64,000 bases of DNA from Sphingobacterium sp. HMA12 (GTDB lineage Bacteria; Bacteroidota; Bacteroidia; Sphingobacteriales; Sphingobacteriaceae), in the NCBI RefSeq assembly GCF_002933815.1, contig NZ_BEYR01000003.1, positions 62,001 through 126,000 on the forward strand, in the 5' to 3' direction. The position numbers were made by a program, and so were the translations under genes. Numbering within the stretch: the first letter of the stretch is position 1; the number at the start of each line of letters is the position of its first letter. Shown piece after piece: positions 18,592 through 27,750 of the stretch. The notes below the pieces were generated by a model that was given only the letters and a program-made list of their open reading frames with translations, did not search any database and was not told the DNA's origin.

Positions 18592-19671
18592 TTATTTCTC
18601 CTGTTGTTTGGCAAGGTTTCGTTCAATGCTATGATCGGGTCTCGACCATTGCGGGCGTTCGCCCAATGCATGATATTGAGCGGCTTCTGCCGCGATTGTT
18701 TCGGGCTGGCTTTTTTTCTCAAAGGGCTGTTGCGGAATCAGGCCCAGGGTTTTGAACATCGCGAGGTCTTCATTGATGTCGGGATTGGGGGTCGTAAGTA
18801 GTTTGTCGCCTGCAAAAATCGAGTTGGCACCCGCAAAAAAGCATAGTGCCTGTCCTTCGCGGCTCATGTTACTACGGCCTGCGGATAGACGGACCTGTGT
18901 CTGTGGCAGTAAAATACGTGCGGTAGCAACCATACGTACCATTTCCCAGATGGATATTGTTTCCATCGCTTCCATCGGTGTGCCCGCGACAGGAACCAGC
19001 GCATTGATTGGTACCGATTCAGGTTGTGGTAGGAGAGCGGCAAGTGTAATCAGCATATCCGCACGGTCGGCTATGGTTTCGCCCATACCTATAATACCGC
19101 CGCTGCATACAGTAATATTGGTTTTACGCACATTTTCGATGGTCTCAAGACGGTCACCGTAACTTCTGGTCGAGATGATTTCTTCATAATATTCTGCAGA
19201 AGAGTCCAGGTTGTGGTTATAGGCATAAAGTCCGGCCTCCGATAGCCGTTGTGCCTGATTTTCGGTCAGCATTCCCAAGGTGCAGCATACTTCCATGTCG
19301 AGTCTGTTGAGTGTACGTACCATATCCAATACCTGGTCAAACTCAGGCCCGTCTTTGACATTACGCCAGGCAGCACCCATGCATATCCGCGAACTGCCGC
19401 CAGCCTTGGCGGCCAGGGCCTGTACTTTGACCTGCTCAACGCTCATCAGTCGTTCGGCCTTCACATCAGTATGGTACCGCGCCGCCTGGGGGCAGTAGGC
19501 ACAATCCTCCGGACATCCTCCTGTTTTTATGGAAATCAATGTGGAAACCTGTACTTTATTCGGGTCATGGTGACGGCGATGGACCGTCGCTGCTTCGTAC
19601 AATAGTTCCATAATCGGCTTGTTATATAGGGCGACAACTTCGGCTTGTGTCCATTTTCTTTCAATGCTCAT
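18592..19671 (-). CDS. bioB: Biotin synthase (radical SAM)
   Basis: A 359-residue radical SAM enzyme inserting sulfur into dethiobiotin. The 4Fe-4S cysteines are Cys53, Cys57 and Cys60 in GGCPEDCAYCPQ. Later cysteines in VCCTLGML and the YNHNLDSS segment fit the [2Fe-2S] sulfur donor and substrate site. First gene of the operon, divergent from the MocR-like regulator across a 142-base gap. In that gap, TTTG, a 17-base spacer and TACGTTTA read toward bioB as a plausible promoter. Confidence 0.95.
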   Translation of the reverse strand: MSIERKWTQAEVVALYNKPIMELLYEAATVHRRHHDPNKVQVSTLISIKTGGCPEDCAYCPQAARYHTDVKAERLMSVEQVKVQALAAKAGGSSRICMGAAWRNVKDGPEFDQVLDMVRTLNRLDMEVCCTLGMLTENQAQRLSEAGLYAYNHNLDSSAEYYEEIISTRSYGDRLETIENVRKTNITVCSGGIIGMGETIADRADMLITLAALLPQPESVPINALVPVAGTPMEAMETISIWEMVRMVATARILLPQTQVRLSAGRSNMSREGQALCFFAGANSIFAGDKLLTTPNPDINEDLAMFKTLGLIPQQPFEKKSQPETIAAEAAQYHALGERPQWSRPDHSIERNLAKQQEK

Positions 19672-19762
19672 GTTCTTCTGTTTGATCGTTTGTAAATCAG
19701 TGTGTTGTTGTGATAAAATTACCTGTGTTTTAAATTTTTATAAACGTATTTTTTTGGATGAA

Positions 19763-19794
19763 TTGCAAAGATTACAGTTTAAACATTAACTTTG
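19763..19794 (+). promoter_or_regulatory. Promoter of the MocR-like regulator, with possible operator
   Basis: TAACTTTG at 19787-19794 fully matches the Bacteroidota -7 consensus TAnnTTTG, with TTG at 19763-19765 after a 21-base spacer. It lies 20 bases before the regulator ATG. The spacer contains the palindrome GTTTAAAC (19777-19784), a possible binding site in the shared regulator/bioB intergenic region. The operator part is inference. Confidence 0.5.
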
Positions 19795-19813
19795 GTAGTC
19801 CGAAATAAACATA

Positions 19814-21298
19814 ATGAGTAGTCCGGTAAGTATAGCTTTTCATTCAATTATTAAGATTGATCGCCGCAAGGAGGATGCTGTTTATATACAGATCGTCTAT
19901 CAATTTATTAATGCTGTCAAACGCAACCTGCTGGAGGAGGGGGATCTTCTCCCGGGAAGCCGAAAGGTCGCTACGGAACTGAAGGTGCACCGGAAAACCG
20001 TTGTCGCCGCATTAGCCGAACTGCAAGAGCAGGGCTGGGTGGAGATTCTGCCAAACCGAGGTACCTTTGTGAAAAACCCCGAACGTGTTGCTAATGCAGC
20101 TTCTCCGGCTGCAGCTTTTCGGCAGCCTCCGGATCGGGCTCCATATCCTTTTAGACGGGAATTGATTCTGGATACGCCTGTGTTTGAGACTCCCGAAAAA
20201 TATTATTTTACGGACGGCACCCCAGATTACCGGATCATAGAGACCGAAGAACTGGTACGTTTCTATGCATCGATGGTGAAACGGAAAAAGAAGAGCGATG
20301 AATTGCCGGCCACGGCCGACGGGAATCTGTTTTTCAGGGATCAATTGAGTTATTATCTCAACCTAACACGTGGGTTTCATCTCTCCCGCAACTTTTTACT
20401 GCCCATTGCCAGTCGGGAACAGATCTTTTCTATTTTATCACGTTTATTGATCCAGCAGGGAGATATCGTGCTGGTCGAAAGTCTAAGCTATTTTTTGCCG
20501 AATATGATCTTTAGCCAAGCCGGCGCCAGATTGAAAACAGTACCTTTGGATGCTGCCGGGATGGATATTGATTACATCGCGGCACAATATAAACCCGGTG
20601 AGATCAGATGTGTGTATATCAATACAAAATGTCAGTACCCGACCACTGTAAGCCTTTCGGAAAAAAGAAAAATACAACTGCTGCAGCTGGCCGAGCAGTA
20701 TGATTTTATCGTGATCGAAGATGATGTTGATTTCGAGTCTTCGTTGATCAAAGGTAAAGAGGAATCCCTTTTTCGGAAGAATGGCGGTCAGCGTGTCATT
20801 TACACAGGTAGTTTCGGCCGTTTTCTAGATCCTGGTTTTCAAATGAATTTTTTGATTGCCCCACAGGATCTTTTGGAAGAAGGGAAAAAATACCTCAATC
20901 TTTTTGGGAAACCCAATTTTATGATTGAAAAAACATTGGGTGAAATTATCCATCAGGGTGATATATTTCGTTATCAACGCAAATTTCAAAAAATAGTCGC
21001 TGAGCGAAAAGACTTATTTGCACAATTGCTGCATAACCATTTTGGAGATAAGATCACCTTTGAGGTTCCGGTTTCGGGATTAGCCTTTTGGGTCCGGTTT
21101 AATTCCAGTTTTTCACTAACCGCCTTGCAGGAAAGAGCAAAGGAAAAAGGTGTGTTGCTGCCCAGTAATTGCTTGTATCAGAACAGGGCCATCACTGCTC
21201 TCCGGTTAGGTTTTGCCCATCTCGATGAAAGGGATCTATGCGAAGCAATTCAGCTGCTGCATGAGGCTTATCAGGAACTAACCCAGGATATGCGTTAA
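19814..21298 (+). CDS. MocR-like GntR/aminotransferase-fold regulator beside the biotin operon
   Basis: 494 residues: a GntR winged helix (about residues 20-90; LLPGSRKVATELKVHRKTVV) fused to a fold-type I aminotransferase-like domain (about 125-490). The segment that in MocR proteins holds the PLP Schiff-base lysine (GTFSK-type) here reads TGSFGRFLDPG, with Arg336 (codon 20819-20821) in place of Lys. The usual EDDYD is EDDVD, and the SHQFP-like motif is TKCQYP. The protein probably cannot form a normal PLP aldimine. Its position opposite bioB suggests it regulates biotin synthesis, but that is inference. Confidence 0.88.
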   Translation: MSSPVSIAFHSIIKIDRRKEDAVYIQIVYQFINAVKRNLLEEGDLLPGSRKVATELKVHRKTVVAALAELQEQGWVEILPNRGTFVKNPERVANAASPAAAFRQPPDRAPYPFRRELILDTPVFETPEKYYFTDGTPDYRIIETEELVRFYASMVKRKKKSDELPATADGNLFFRDQLSYYLNLTRGFHLSRNFLLPIASREQIFSILSRLLIQQGDIVLVESLSYFLPNMIFSQAGARLKTVPLDAAGMDIDYIAAQYKPGEIRCVYINTKCQYPTTVSLSEKRKIQLLQLAEQYDFIVIEDDVDFESSLIKGKEESLFRKNGGQRVIYTGSFGRFLDPGFQMNFLIAPQDLLEEGKKYLNLFGKPNFMIEKTLGEIIHQGDIFRYQRKFQKIVAERKDLFAQLLHNHFGDKITFEVPVSGLAFWVRFNSSFSLTALQERAKEKGVLLPSNCLYQNRAITALRLGFAHLDERDLCEAIQLLHEAYQELTQDMR

Positions 21299-21518
21299 TT
21301 TTTCCCTGACGTCTGGATTGGGGGCTCATCGTCAATTGTAAATGGGATTGTCTGACCTTGGCTGCCGCGTTTCCAGAAAGTAACGAACTGTCCTGTCTTT
21401 TTGAACATCAAATCCTACGCAAGTCTCCTTTCGGAAAAGGGGCGGAGATCCATCGAAGATTGATTTGCTGTCGCAGTGAGCATCATGGCGGAGAAACGAA
21501 AATAAAAAAGACAAGAAA

Positions 21519-21545
21519 AAGCCCGGAGAGGAATCAACCGGGCTT
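21519..21545 (-). terminator. Rho-independent terminator after the 31-aa peptide gene
   Basis: An 8-bp perfect stem (plus-strand arms AAGCCCGG at 21519-21526 and CCGGGCTT at 21538-21545) with an 11-base loop. On the minus strand it runs straight into a T-rich tail, the canonical intrinsic form. It sits 45 bases downstream of the small peptide stop. Confidence 0.75.
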
Positions 21546-21589
21546 AGAGATTATATAAGGGGAATAATACTTGCTTAAAAAGTGAAGAC

Positions 21590-21685
21590 CTAGTCTTCAT
21601 CGGTGATAATGTCATCACCATCTAACTCGAAACCTTCACCGAGGAAGGTATGTTCTAGTTCGAATAATTCTGAATCTTTAATCAT
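21590..21685 (-). CDS. 31-residue acidic peptide, function unknown
   Basis: ATG at 21685 and TAG at 21590-21592 enclose 31 codons. The peptide has 12 Asp/Glu and only one Lys and one His. It contains FLGEGFELDGDD and ends IITDED. It has its own transcription signals: TAAATTTG 24-31 bases before the ATG and an intrinsic terminator 45 bases after the stop. An AGAAG ribosome-binding-like stretch precedes the ATG. These signals are what make it a credible gene. I do not recognise the family. A RiPP-type leader, a small regulator or a Ca/metal-binding peptide are all possible, but there is no modifying enzyme next to it. Confidence 0.6.
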   Translation of the reverse strand: MIKDSELFELEHTFLGEGFELDGDDIITDED

Positions 21686-21708
21686 TTTATTTCTTCTTTT
21701 TTGATATT

Positions 21709-21716
21709 CAAATTTA
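21709..21716 (-). promoter_or_regulatory. -7 promoter element for the acidic peptide gene
   Basis: Minus-strand TAAATTTG exactly matches the Bacteroidota TAnnTTTG element, and a TTG lies 23 bases further upstream, a slightly long spacer. Transcription would start about 15 bases before the ATG at 21685. Confidence 0.45.
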
Positions 21717-21772
21717 TCATCTTTATTTAAGCTTATCATCAATATAACATGAAGTTTTTGTTAAGGAGGTGA

Positions 21773-23743
21773 TTAGATTTTCTTTAGTGAAATATCCAGT
21801 TTCTGTGCTTGGATGATCCGGCTAAAAAACTCCTTTAGATCAAAATATTCTTCAGGCAGAAACAGTGGTTTGTTGAATTGGGTTGCGCTTTCAATAAGCA
21901 GGACACTCGGATCTGCATTGCTGACCTTAAAAATATAGCGGGCTGCACGTTCCGGTAAAGCCATACTGATATTTTTTAATTTTGTTTCGGGAGCGTAGGA
22001 ATATCCTTTTGGCAGTTTTATCTCCATGTAACTTTCCTCCTGGATCAGGGAGCCAAAATCAATCGGATAATTACGTTCGGTCAGGTTAAAAGGATTTTTG
22101 GAGGTTTTGCTATCTAAATAGGGGTTAAATGCCAGTTGGTCATTCTGTAGATTGGCAAAATTTTCAATTTCAATTTCAAACTCTTCTGTTAGCGGTTTGT
22201 CCAGGGAATCCCGATTGGATACCTTAAAGCTGTTGATTTTGATCCGGTTGTTTTCCTCATCCCATTTTTCGTAAAACTCCTCTTCAGAGTTGCTTTCCTG
22301 TAGGCGTTCACGCATTCTTGATGCCATATAGCCATTCCGAGAGGTTGTCCATTTTCCTTTGAGCATGCCGTTCTCCATTAATTCACCGTAAAAGAAATTA
22401 TGCTGCGAGGAAGACAGTTTTGATTCCAGTTTTACCCAGTCGGATTCGCCAGTCAAAGGAATAGAACGGCCTTGATAATTGACACATTTTAAGGGAATAT
22501 TTCCGAATGGTTCATAGGGTGAAGTGGCATCCAATAAATAATATTCCTCGCCAAGTTTTACCTGGGCAACGACATGGTTGAATTCCGATATTGCGGGCGC
22601 ATACAATCCTGCATAACCATTGTCGCGAGTTGATAGGATAACCGGGATAGCCTCCAGTTGCGCGTAACGAAGCGCATTGACCAGTCCAAGATTGATGTCG
22701 GCGCTATTGCCCGTTCTTTTCTCCAGCGCTTCCTTGATGTTTTTTGCATAGATGGAGTGCTTGTTGTTCCATTTGATCTGTTTCTGGAAGTAGGCGTAGA
22801 GACGCGAAGCCTTTCCGATGTCATTGTTTGCCCCCCGCAATACAGGTTCAATAAAATCCTTCAATGCACCTTTTCGTTTAACCTGGCCACCAAAACTTTC
22901 GTCTGCAACCAATTTTTCCCGTACATTCTCCCAGGTGAGGGAGAAGTCTTTTGTGGGTCCCATTGGGATACTATACCGTCCGAGTTCAAAAAATAGAATA
23001 GACCGGAAGTTTTTCGAAGAGGTCATATAGTCTTCACTGTGGAAGGCCGGAATATTCTCCATGATATAGGTCGTTCTATTGCCCAGAATGTCACCGATTT
23101 CACTATGCAGCCCTGTGTTATAATTATCTGTTTTGCGGTCTTTAATAGGAAAGCCTCCCTTTAAATTGGATTTATAATGACAGATTTCCGGTATGCGTGT
23201 GACATATTCACTGTAGATTTTGGGGATTTCCTCCTGAAATTCCCAGGCATTGAGATTGAAAATAAAGGGTGATTCCGTTTTATAGCGATATTCAATAATT
23301 GTTCCCTCCTGAACCTGTGGGATGGCTGCCTTGGTCAGGGAAAGGTTTTCCGAAGAATTTTCATTAAAGATATTGGCCTTTGTCATTTCAGTTTCGACAA
23401 TTTTGTCTCCTTGCAGATGATAGGAGGCTCCTTTGATATCAGTGACGGTTTCACGGTCATTTCCACTTTTAAAGAGCGGGATGCTGAAGTTTGCATGCTG
23501 GTAACCTTCCTTGTTCAAAATTTTGATCCGGACGTGTTTGATAAATTCGACAACTAGGCCGGCATGTGAGGTGTAGTTGACCTGTGCGGAGCCGTATTCG
23601 CGGATCACAAATGCATTGGCTGCAGTGTCTAGTTGACCAATATCGATGGCGAAATCCTCTTTTTTTAATTTACCAAATGAAAAATCTTGGGCATGAGCCA
23701 AAAAACTGCCGAAAAGAAGCAGGCCGGTGAAAAAACCTTTCAT
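21773..23743 (-). CDS. DUF3857 / transglutaminase-like secreted protein
   Basis: 656 residues with signal peptide MKGFFTGLLLFGSFLAHAQ. The DUF3857 domain (about 50-230) is followed by a transglutaminase-like core (about 270-410) with KASRLYAYFQKQIKWNNKH and FNHVVAQVKLGEEYYLLDAT. The expected catalytic Cys is not visible: the segment reads RTGNSADINLGLVNALRY, with Ser or Asn where many family members have GxC. His and Asp equivalents are present (FNHVV, LLDAT). It may bind rather than hydrolyse peptides. A DUF3858-like C-terminal domain follows. The gene stands alone, with 235 bases separating it from the next gene upstream. Confidence 0.85.
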   Translation of the reverse strand: MKGFFTGLLLFGSFLAHAQDFSFGKLKKEDFAIDIGQLDTAANAFVIREYGSAQVNYTSHAGLVVEFIKHVRIKILNKEGYQHANFSIPLFKSGNDRETVTDIKGASYHLQGDKIVETEMTKANIFNENSSENLSLTKAAIPQVQEGTIIEYRYKTESPFIFNLNAWEFQEEIPKIYSEYVTRIPEICHYKSNLKGGFPIKDRKTDNYNTGLHSEIGDILGNRTTYIMENIPAFHSEDYMTSSKNFRSILFFELGRYSIPMGPTKDFSLTWENVREKLVADESFGGQVKRKGALKDFIEPVLRGANNDIGKASRLYAYFQKQIKWNNKHSIYAKNIKEALEKRTGNSADINLGLVNALRYAQLEAIPVILSTRDNGYAGLYAPAISEFNHVVAQVKLGEEYYLLDATSPYEPFGNIPLKCVNYQGRSIPLTGESDWVKLESKLSSSQHNFFYGELMENGMLKGKWTTSRNGYMASRMRERLQESNSEEEFYEKWDEENNRIKINSFKVSNRDSLDKPLTEEFEIEIENFANLQNDQLAFNPYLDSKTSKNPFNLTERNYPIDFGSLIQEESYMEIKLPKGYSYAPETKLKNISMALPERAARYIFKVSNADPSVLLIESATQFNKPLFLPEEYFDLKEFFSRIIQAQKLDISLKKI

Positions 23744-23978
23744 AAAAAGTCACTATATGGTTAAGAATTATATAGCGAATGTATGAAATAATTTTAAAAT
23801 TTTAGCGGATAAAATTTTGTGTTAAAATCCTTGTTTTATCAACAGGTTTAGGCTTACGGCATCTTAGAGAAAGAAAATAAAAAGGGTCGCTCACCAAAGT
23901 AAAGGTGGGCTCTGCAGCTGTGCTCGGGCAATAATTTAGCGGAAAGCTATTCGCTGAAATGGAAGGAGATGGTGGATT

Positions 23979-25238
23979 TTAATACGTAAAATCAAAAGTC
24001 AGTGTGACGTATCGGTTGTCTTCACCTTGCCATTTTGGGCCTGAAAGTAAAATCTCTTTGGCTTTATTGTCCAGATAATCATTTGCACTTTGTAAGATGT
24101 TGATATTGGACGGGAACCCATCTTTATCTATATAGAAACTTAGGCGTACCGTGCCTTCATACCGGCTGTTGGCTGTTTTCTTCTTGACGTAATTGTTAAA
24201 TGATTTCCATCCCCAGACCGGCTCTGCGCTTTTTGTTTTCCGGGAGGACATGGTGGTGACTACCACTTCCTCAAGTGTTGCACTGGAAGGTTGTAGTTTT
24301 ATGTTCAGGTTTTTGTTGCGGCGCATATTTAAGGCAACCGTATTGTAGCCCACAGCCATAATATCAACCAGCGAGTCTACTGTACTTGGCTGGATAGTGG
24401 CTTTGCCCTGAGCATCGGTATTTGTAGCCAGTTTACTGTTTGGCTGCATGATCGTAACACCCGAAATCGGCAGGCCTGTCTCTTTGTCACGTACAGTGAC
24501 CTGCAAAGGGTTTCCGCTCGTTTGCGGGCTAACATTGACGCCAGCTACACGGCCGGCAAGGGCATTGAGCTGATCGCCTCTGATAATAACATTACTTCCT
24601 GTGACACGCTGTTTTGCTGTTGGCGCGTAACCGTATACCACTGCACTATCCATCAATTTTGAATCGCGTATGGATCTATCCGATTGAATGCCCCTATTCA
24701 TTTCAACCGGGGCTACACGCAAGGACTGTTCCTTAAGAGCGGGGATGGCTTCCTCTTGTTTATGTTGGCGGATATCAGAAGGTTTGTTGTTGTCAGCCAA
24801 ACGAGGAATATCCTGTTCTTTGAGATCGGGCTCAATAACAGTTGGGGCAGCAGTATCGGGCTGAGGGCTTAACTTTGATGACGGTGCATCAGCCGGCAAG
24901 GCTATATCAGCTGTACGGTTTGCTTCGGACGGGTTTTTCTGTTGTTGGAAATAGATAATCCCTATGCCTAAAATAGCAACCACACTGGCGGCAATGGCCA
25001 GTCGTTTCCAGTCAAAGACTTTTACTTTTGCCTCTTTTTTGTCTTCGACACGTCGTGCAATGCACGCATTGAGTTCGGAAGAAACAGTGTTGTTTTGATC
25101 CATTTCTATACCCATAAGAATATCCGCCAACATGGGATCACGTTGGGCCTCACGTTCAATGGCATACATCTCTTTGGGAGAAAGTAGGCCATTGACGTAT
25201 TTCTTTAAGTACACTATGTCGTAATTACTGTCGCTCAT
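23979..25238 (-). CDS. Anti-sigma-like membrane protein with carboxypeptidase-regulatory and TonB-C domains
   Basis: 419 residues. The cytoplasmic N-terminus (1-90; YLKKYVNGLLSPKEMYAIE) looks like a sigma-binding domain, and a single TM helix (about 95-112) crosses the membrane. Outside there is a Pro-rich linker, a CarboxypepD_reg-like beta domain (about 245-305; VTVRDKETGLPISGVTIM), an EEVVVTTM motif like SusC plugs, and a TonB_C-like end (about 340-419; GTVRLSFYIDKDGFPSNINILQ). Its start overlaps the sigma gene by 14 bases. It probably restrains that sigma factor and receives an envelope signal. A segment, IIRGDQLNALAGRVAGVNVS, resembles a TonB-receptor plug. Confidence 0.8.
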   Translation of the reverse strand: MSDSNYDIVYLKKYVNGLLSPKEMYAIEREAQRDPMLADILMGIEMDQNNTVSSELNACIARRVEDKKEAKVKVFDWKRLAIAASVVAILGIGIIYFQQQKNPSEANRTADIALPADAPSSKLSPQPDTAAPTVIEPDLKEQDIPRLADNNKPSDIRQHKQEEAIPALKEQSLRVAPVEMNRGIQSDRSIRDSKLMDSAVVYGYAPTAKQRVTGSNVIIRGDQLNALAGRVAGVNVSPQTSGNPLQVTVRDKETGLPISGVTIMQPNSKLATNTDAQGKATIQPSTVDSLVDIMAVGYNTVALNMRRNKNLNIKLQPSSATLEEVVVTTMSSRKTKSAEPVWGWKSFNNYVKKKTANSRYEGTVRLSFYIDKDGFPSNINILQSANDYLDNKAKEILLSGPKWQGEDNRYVTLTFDFTY

Positions 25239-25803
25239 TCCAAGCCTCCATGCAATTTTTTAAATTCCGCTTCCCATTCTGGATATAACTCTTCACTTCA
25301 TTTAAGCTATATCCTGTCGAGTCGCTGATCTCTTTGTAACATTTTTCCTCCAGAAAAAAGAGTCTGACGGACTGTTGCTGTTTGTCCGGTAATTTTTCCA
25401 GACAGCCTTCCATGGCCGTCAATTGTTCTTCTTTTTCGTCGTGTTGTTCATACTGATGCAGCTCTTCGGGATATTTCACAAATTCATCCAAAGAAATTTG
25501 TGATTTGTTCTTTTTTGACCTTAAATACATCAGGCAATGGTTTTTGCTCAACACATATAGCCATCTTGGAAAGTCTTTGATTTCTTGCTTATTAACTTTG
25601 TAGATAAGCTCTTCAAAAATATTCATCACCGCATCTTTGCTCAGTTCTGGATCTTGAAGATACCGCAAACATACATAATATACCATCTCGGTATGTCGTT
25701 GATAGAGGTCGCCCAATACCTTGAGATCTGTTGTCTCCTGATACTGTTGCAAGAGCTCATGATCTTGCGTTGAATCCTTTTTTGACGACTTGAATGCGAA
25801 CAT
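25225..25803 (-). CDS. ECF-type RNA polymerase sigma factor
   Basis: A 192-residue sigma-70 family protein. Region 2 (about 25-90) includes LQDPELSKDAVMNIFEELIYK and FPRWLYVLSKNHCLMYLR. Region 4 (about 125-185) has LPDKQQQSVRLFFLEEKCYKEISDSTGYSLNEVKSYIQ as helix-turn-helix. Only ECF regions are present. The overlapping downstream gene encodes its probable anti-sigma partner, and the divergent vWA-domain gene 81 bases away is a likely target or partner. Confidence 0.9.
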   Translation of the reverse strand: MFAFKSSKKDSTQDHELLQQYQETTDLKVLGDLYQRHTEMVYYVCLRYLQDPELSKDAVMNIFEELIYKVNKQEIKDFPRWLYVLSKNHCLMYLRSKKNKSQISLDEFVKYPEELHQYEQHDEKEEQLTAMEGCLEKLPDKQQQSVRLFFLEEKCYKEISDSTGYSLNEVKSYIQNGKRNLKNCMEAWNERQ

Positions 25804-25884
25804 TTTATTTGCTAAAAATATTTTTTTTTTCTGGTTTATGGAAATTTAATATTTGCCGCATCCCTTGACAAAAATTTGAAGGTT

Positions 25885-27750
25885 ATGAGAACAATACTTT
25901 TTTTAATGAGCCTGCTGTTATCCGTCGGTGGATATGCTGGACAAAAATATGAAGTGAAAGGGAAAGTGACGGATGCAACGACAAAATTGGCATTGAGTGC
26001 CGTGGTCGTGACAAATGTGCAAACGAAGAAAAGCACATCCACCGATCGTGATGGGAATTACCATATTCAGGCGGAAGCAGGGAAGGCAATCCTGGAATTC
26101 AGCTATCTCGGTTATATTACCCAGCGTATCCAGGTAAAGAGCAAGGCGAAAGTAGATGTAGCTATGGTGCAGGATAACCGTACACTGGATGAAGTAGTGG
26201 TTATGGGGTATACTCCAAAAGCTATGCAGAGTGTGGTCGGATCGGTGCAGAAGGTCGCAGCATTGTCTGGACAGGCTGCAAATTTAAATGTAAGGAGAAT
26301 GCCGTATGTACCAGATCAAAATCAGGAATCGTATCAAAAAATCAAAGAAAATAAGTTTATCAATCCAATGAAAGAGCCGCTGTCAACATTTGCTGCAGAT
26401 GTAGATGCCGCTTCATATAGCAATGTGCGCCGGTTTATCAATGCGGGCAGTTTACCCGATAAAGACGCTGTACGTGTAGAGGAAATGATCAATTATTTTC
26501 AGTACGAGGTAGCGGGACCAAAGAATGGCGAACCCGTGAATATTGTAACCGAATTGACCAATGCTCCTTGGAATAATGACCACCAATTGATGCGCGTGAC
26601 GTTAAAAGCCAAAGATATCCCAACGGACAAACTTAAAGCCTCAAACTTGGTTTTTTTGATTGATGTGTCCGGATCAATGATGGGGCCGGGGCGATTGCCT
26701 TTGGTGAAATCTTCCTTAAAAATGTTGGTGGATCAGCTGCGCGATATTGACCGTGTTGCTATTGTCACCTATGCAGGTTCGGCCGGCGTGAAATTGGAGA
26801 GTACAAGCGGTAGTCAGAAAATGAAAATCAAAACGGCCATAGACGAACTGGAGGCCGGGGGAAGTACCGCCGGTGCTGCGGGGATCAAAAAAGCCTATGC
26901 GATTGCCCGCCAAAACTTGGTCAAGGGTGGAAACAATCGAATTATTTTGGCCAGTGACGGCGATTTCAACGTAGGGGAGAGTAGCGATGAATCCATGGAG
27001 GAGTTGATTGGGAAAGAGAGCAAATCGGGGGTTTTTCTGACCGTGCTCGGCTATGGTATGGGAAACCTGAAAGATAGCAAGATGGAGATCTTGGCCGATA
27101 AAGGGCATGGTAACTATGCTTATATTGATAATATTTCAGAAGCTAGAAAAGCCATGGTCACCGAATTTGGCGGCACATTATTCACGGTGGCCAAAGATGT
27201 TAAGATTCAGGTAGAGTTTAATCCGAATAATGTTCAGGCCTATCGGCTGGTCGGTTATGAAAACCGCCTGCTTGAAGCGGAAGATTTCAACAACGATCAA
27301 AAGATGGGTGGCGATATGGGGGTAGGCCATGTGGTTACAGCGCTATATGAGATCGTTCCTGTGGGAGTCAACTCGACGATGGTGGGGACAGTCGATCCAT
27401 TAAAATACCAGAAAAATTCGACGAAATACATCGAGGTCAGGCGAAATGGAGAATTGGCGACGGTCAAATTCCGTTATAAGGAACCTGAGGGTGAAAAAAG
27501 CAAATTGCAGCAGCAGGTCGTGCCGACGAAGGTTACTGATTTGAATAAGGTCAGTGAAGATTTACGTTTTGCAACTGCAGTGGCCGAACTGGGACTATTA
27601 CTTCGTGATTCGGATTTTAAACAGCAGGCTGATTTTGATCGTTTGATCGCACGGGCGAAGACCGCAAAGGGAACAGACGATGAAGGCTACCGTGCAGAAT
27701 TTATCCGAATGGCTGAAAATGCACGCGACTTATCGAAAGCAAAATTGTAG
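25885..27750 (+). CDS. vWA-domain lipoprotein-like/secreted protein (YfbK type) with CarboxypepD_reg N-terminus
   Basis: 621 residues from the ATG at 25885 (a TTG at 25876 is in frame). Signal peptide, then a CarboxypepD_reg-like domain (about 20-95) ending in LDEVVVMGY, the SusC plug-start motif. Next is a YfbK N-terminal domain (about 140-230; EPLSTFAADVDAASYSNVRR) and a von Willebrand A domain (about 245-420) with an intact MIDAS, DVSGSM and ASDGDFN. A DUF3520-like C-terminus follows. It likely mediates metal-dependent protein binding in the envelope. Its pairing with a divergent sigma/anti-sigma pair recurs in Bacteroidota. Confidence 0.88.
   Translation: MRTILFLMSLLLSVGGYAGQKYEVKGKVTDATTKLALSAVVVTNVQTKKSTSTDRDGNYHIQAEAGKAILEFSYLGYITQRIQVKSKAKVDVAMVQDNRTLDEVVVMGYTPKAMQSVVGSVQKVAALSGQAANLNVRRMPYVPDQNQESYQKIKENKFINPMKEPLSTFAADVDAASYSNVRRFINAGSLPDKDAVRVEEMINYFQYEVAGPKNGEPVNIVTELTNAPWNNDHQLMRVTLKAKDIPTDKLKASNLVFLIDVSGSMMGPGRLPLVKSSLKMLVDQLRDIDRVAIVTYAGSAGVKLESTSGSQKMKIKTAIDELEAGGSTAGAAGIKKAYAIARQNLVKGGNNRIILASDGDFNVGESSDESMEELIGKESKSGVFLTVLGYGMGNLKDSKMEILADKGHGNYAYIDNISEARKAMVTEFGGTLFTVAKDVKIQVEFNPNNVQAYRLVGYENRLLEAEDFNNDQKMGGDMGVGHVVTALYEIVPVGVNSTMVGTVDPLKYQKNSTKYIEVRRNGELATVKFRYKEPEGEKSKLQQQVVPTKVTDLNKVSEDLRFATAVAELGLLLRDSDFKQQADFDRLIARAKTAKGTDDEGYRAEFIRMAENARDLSKAKL

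Noticed and set aside
19672..19813. Biotin-type riboswitch or BirA box in the bioB leader
   Set aside because: Only a short AT-rich gap with promoter-like elements and one GTTTAAAC palindrome; no extended structure.
21762..21774. TAAGGAGGTGATT, a perfect Shine-Dalgarno/anti-SD match
   Set aside because: No start codon follows on the plus strand and it overlaps the stop of the DUF3857 gene; Bacteroidota rarely rely on strong SD sites.
23744..23978. GCTCACC/GGTGGGC hairpin
   Set aside because: Short stem with a wobble pair and no T run; not strong enough to call a terminator.
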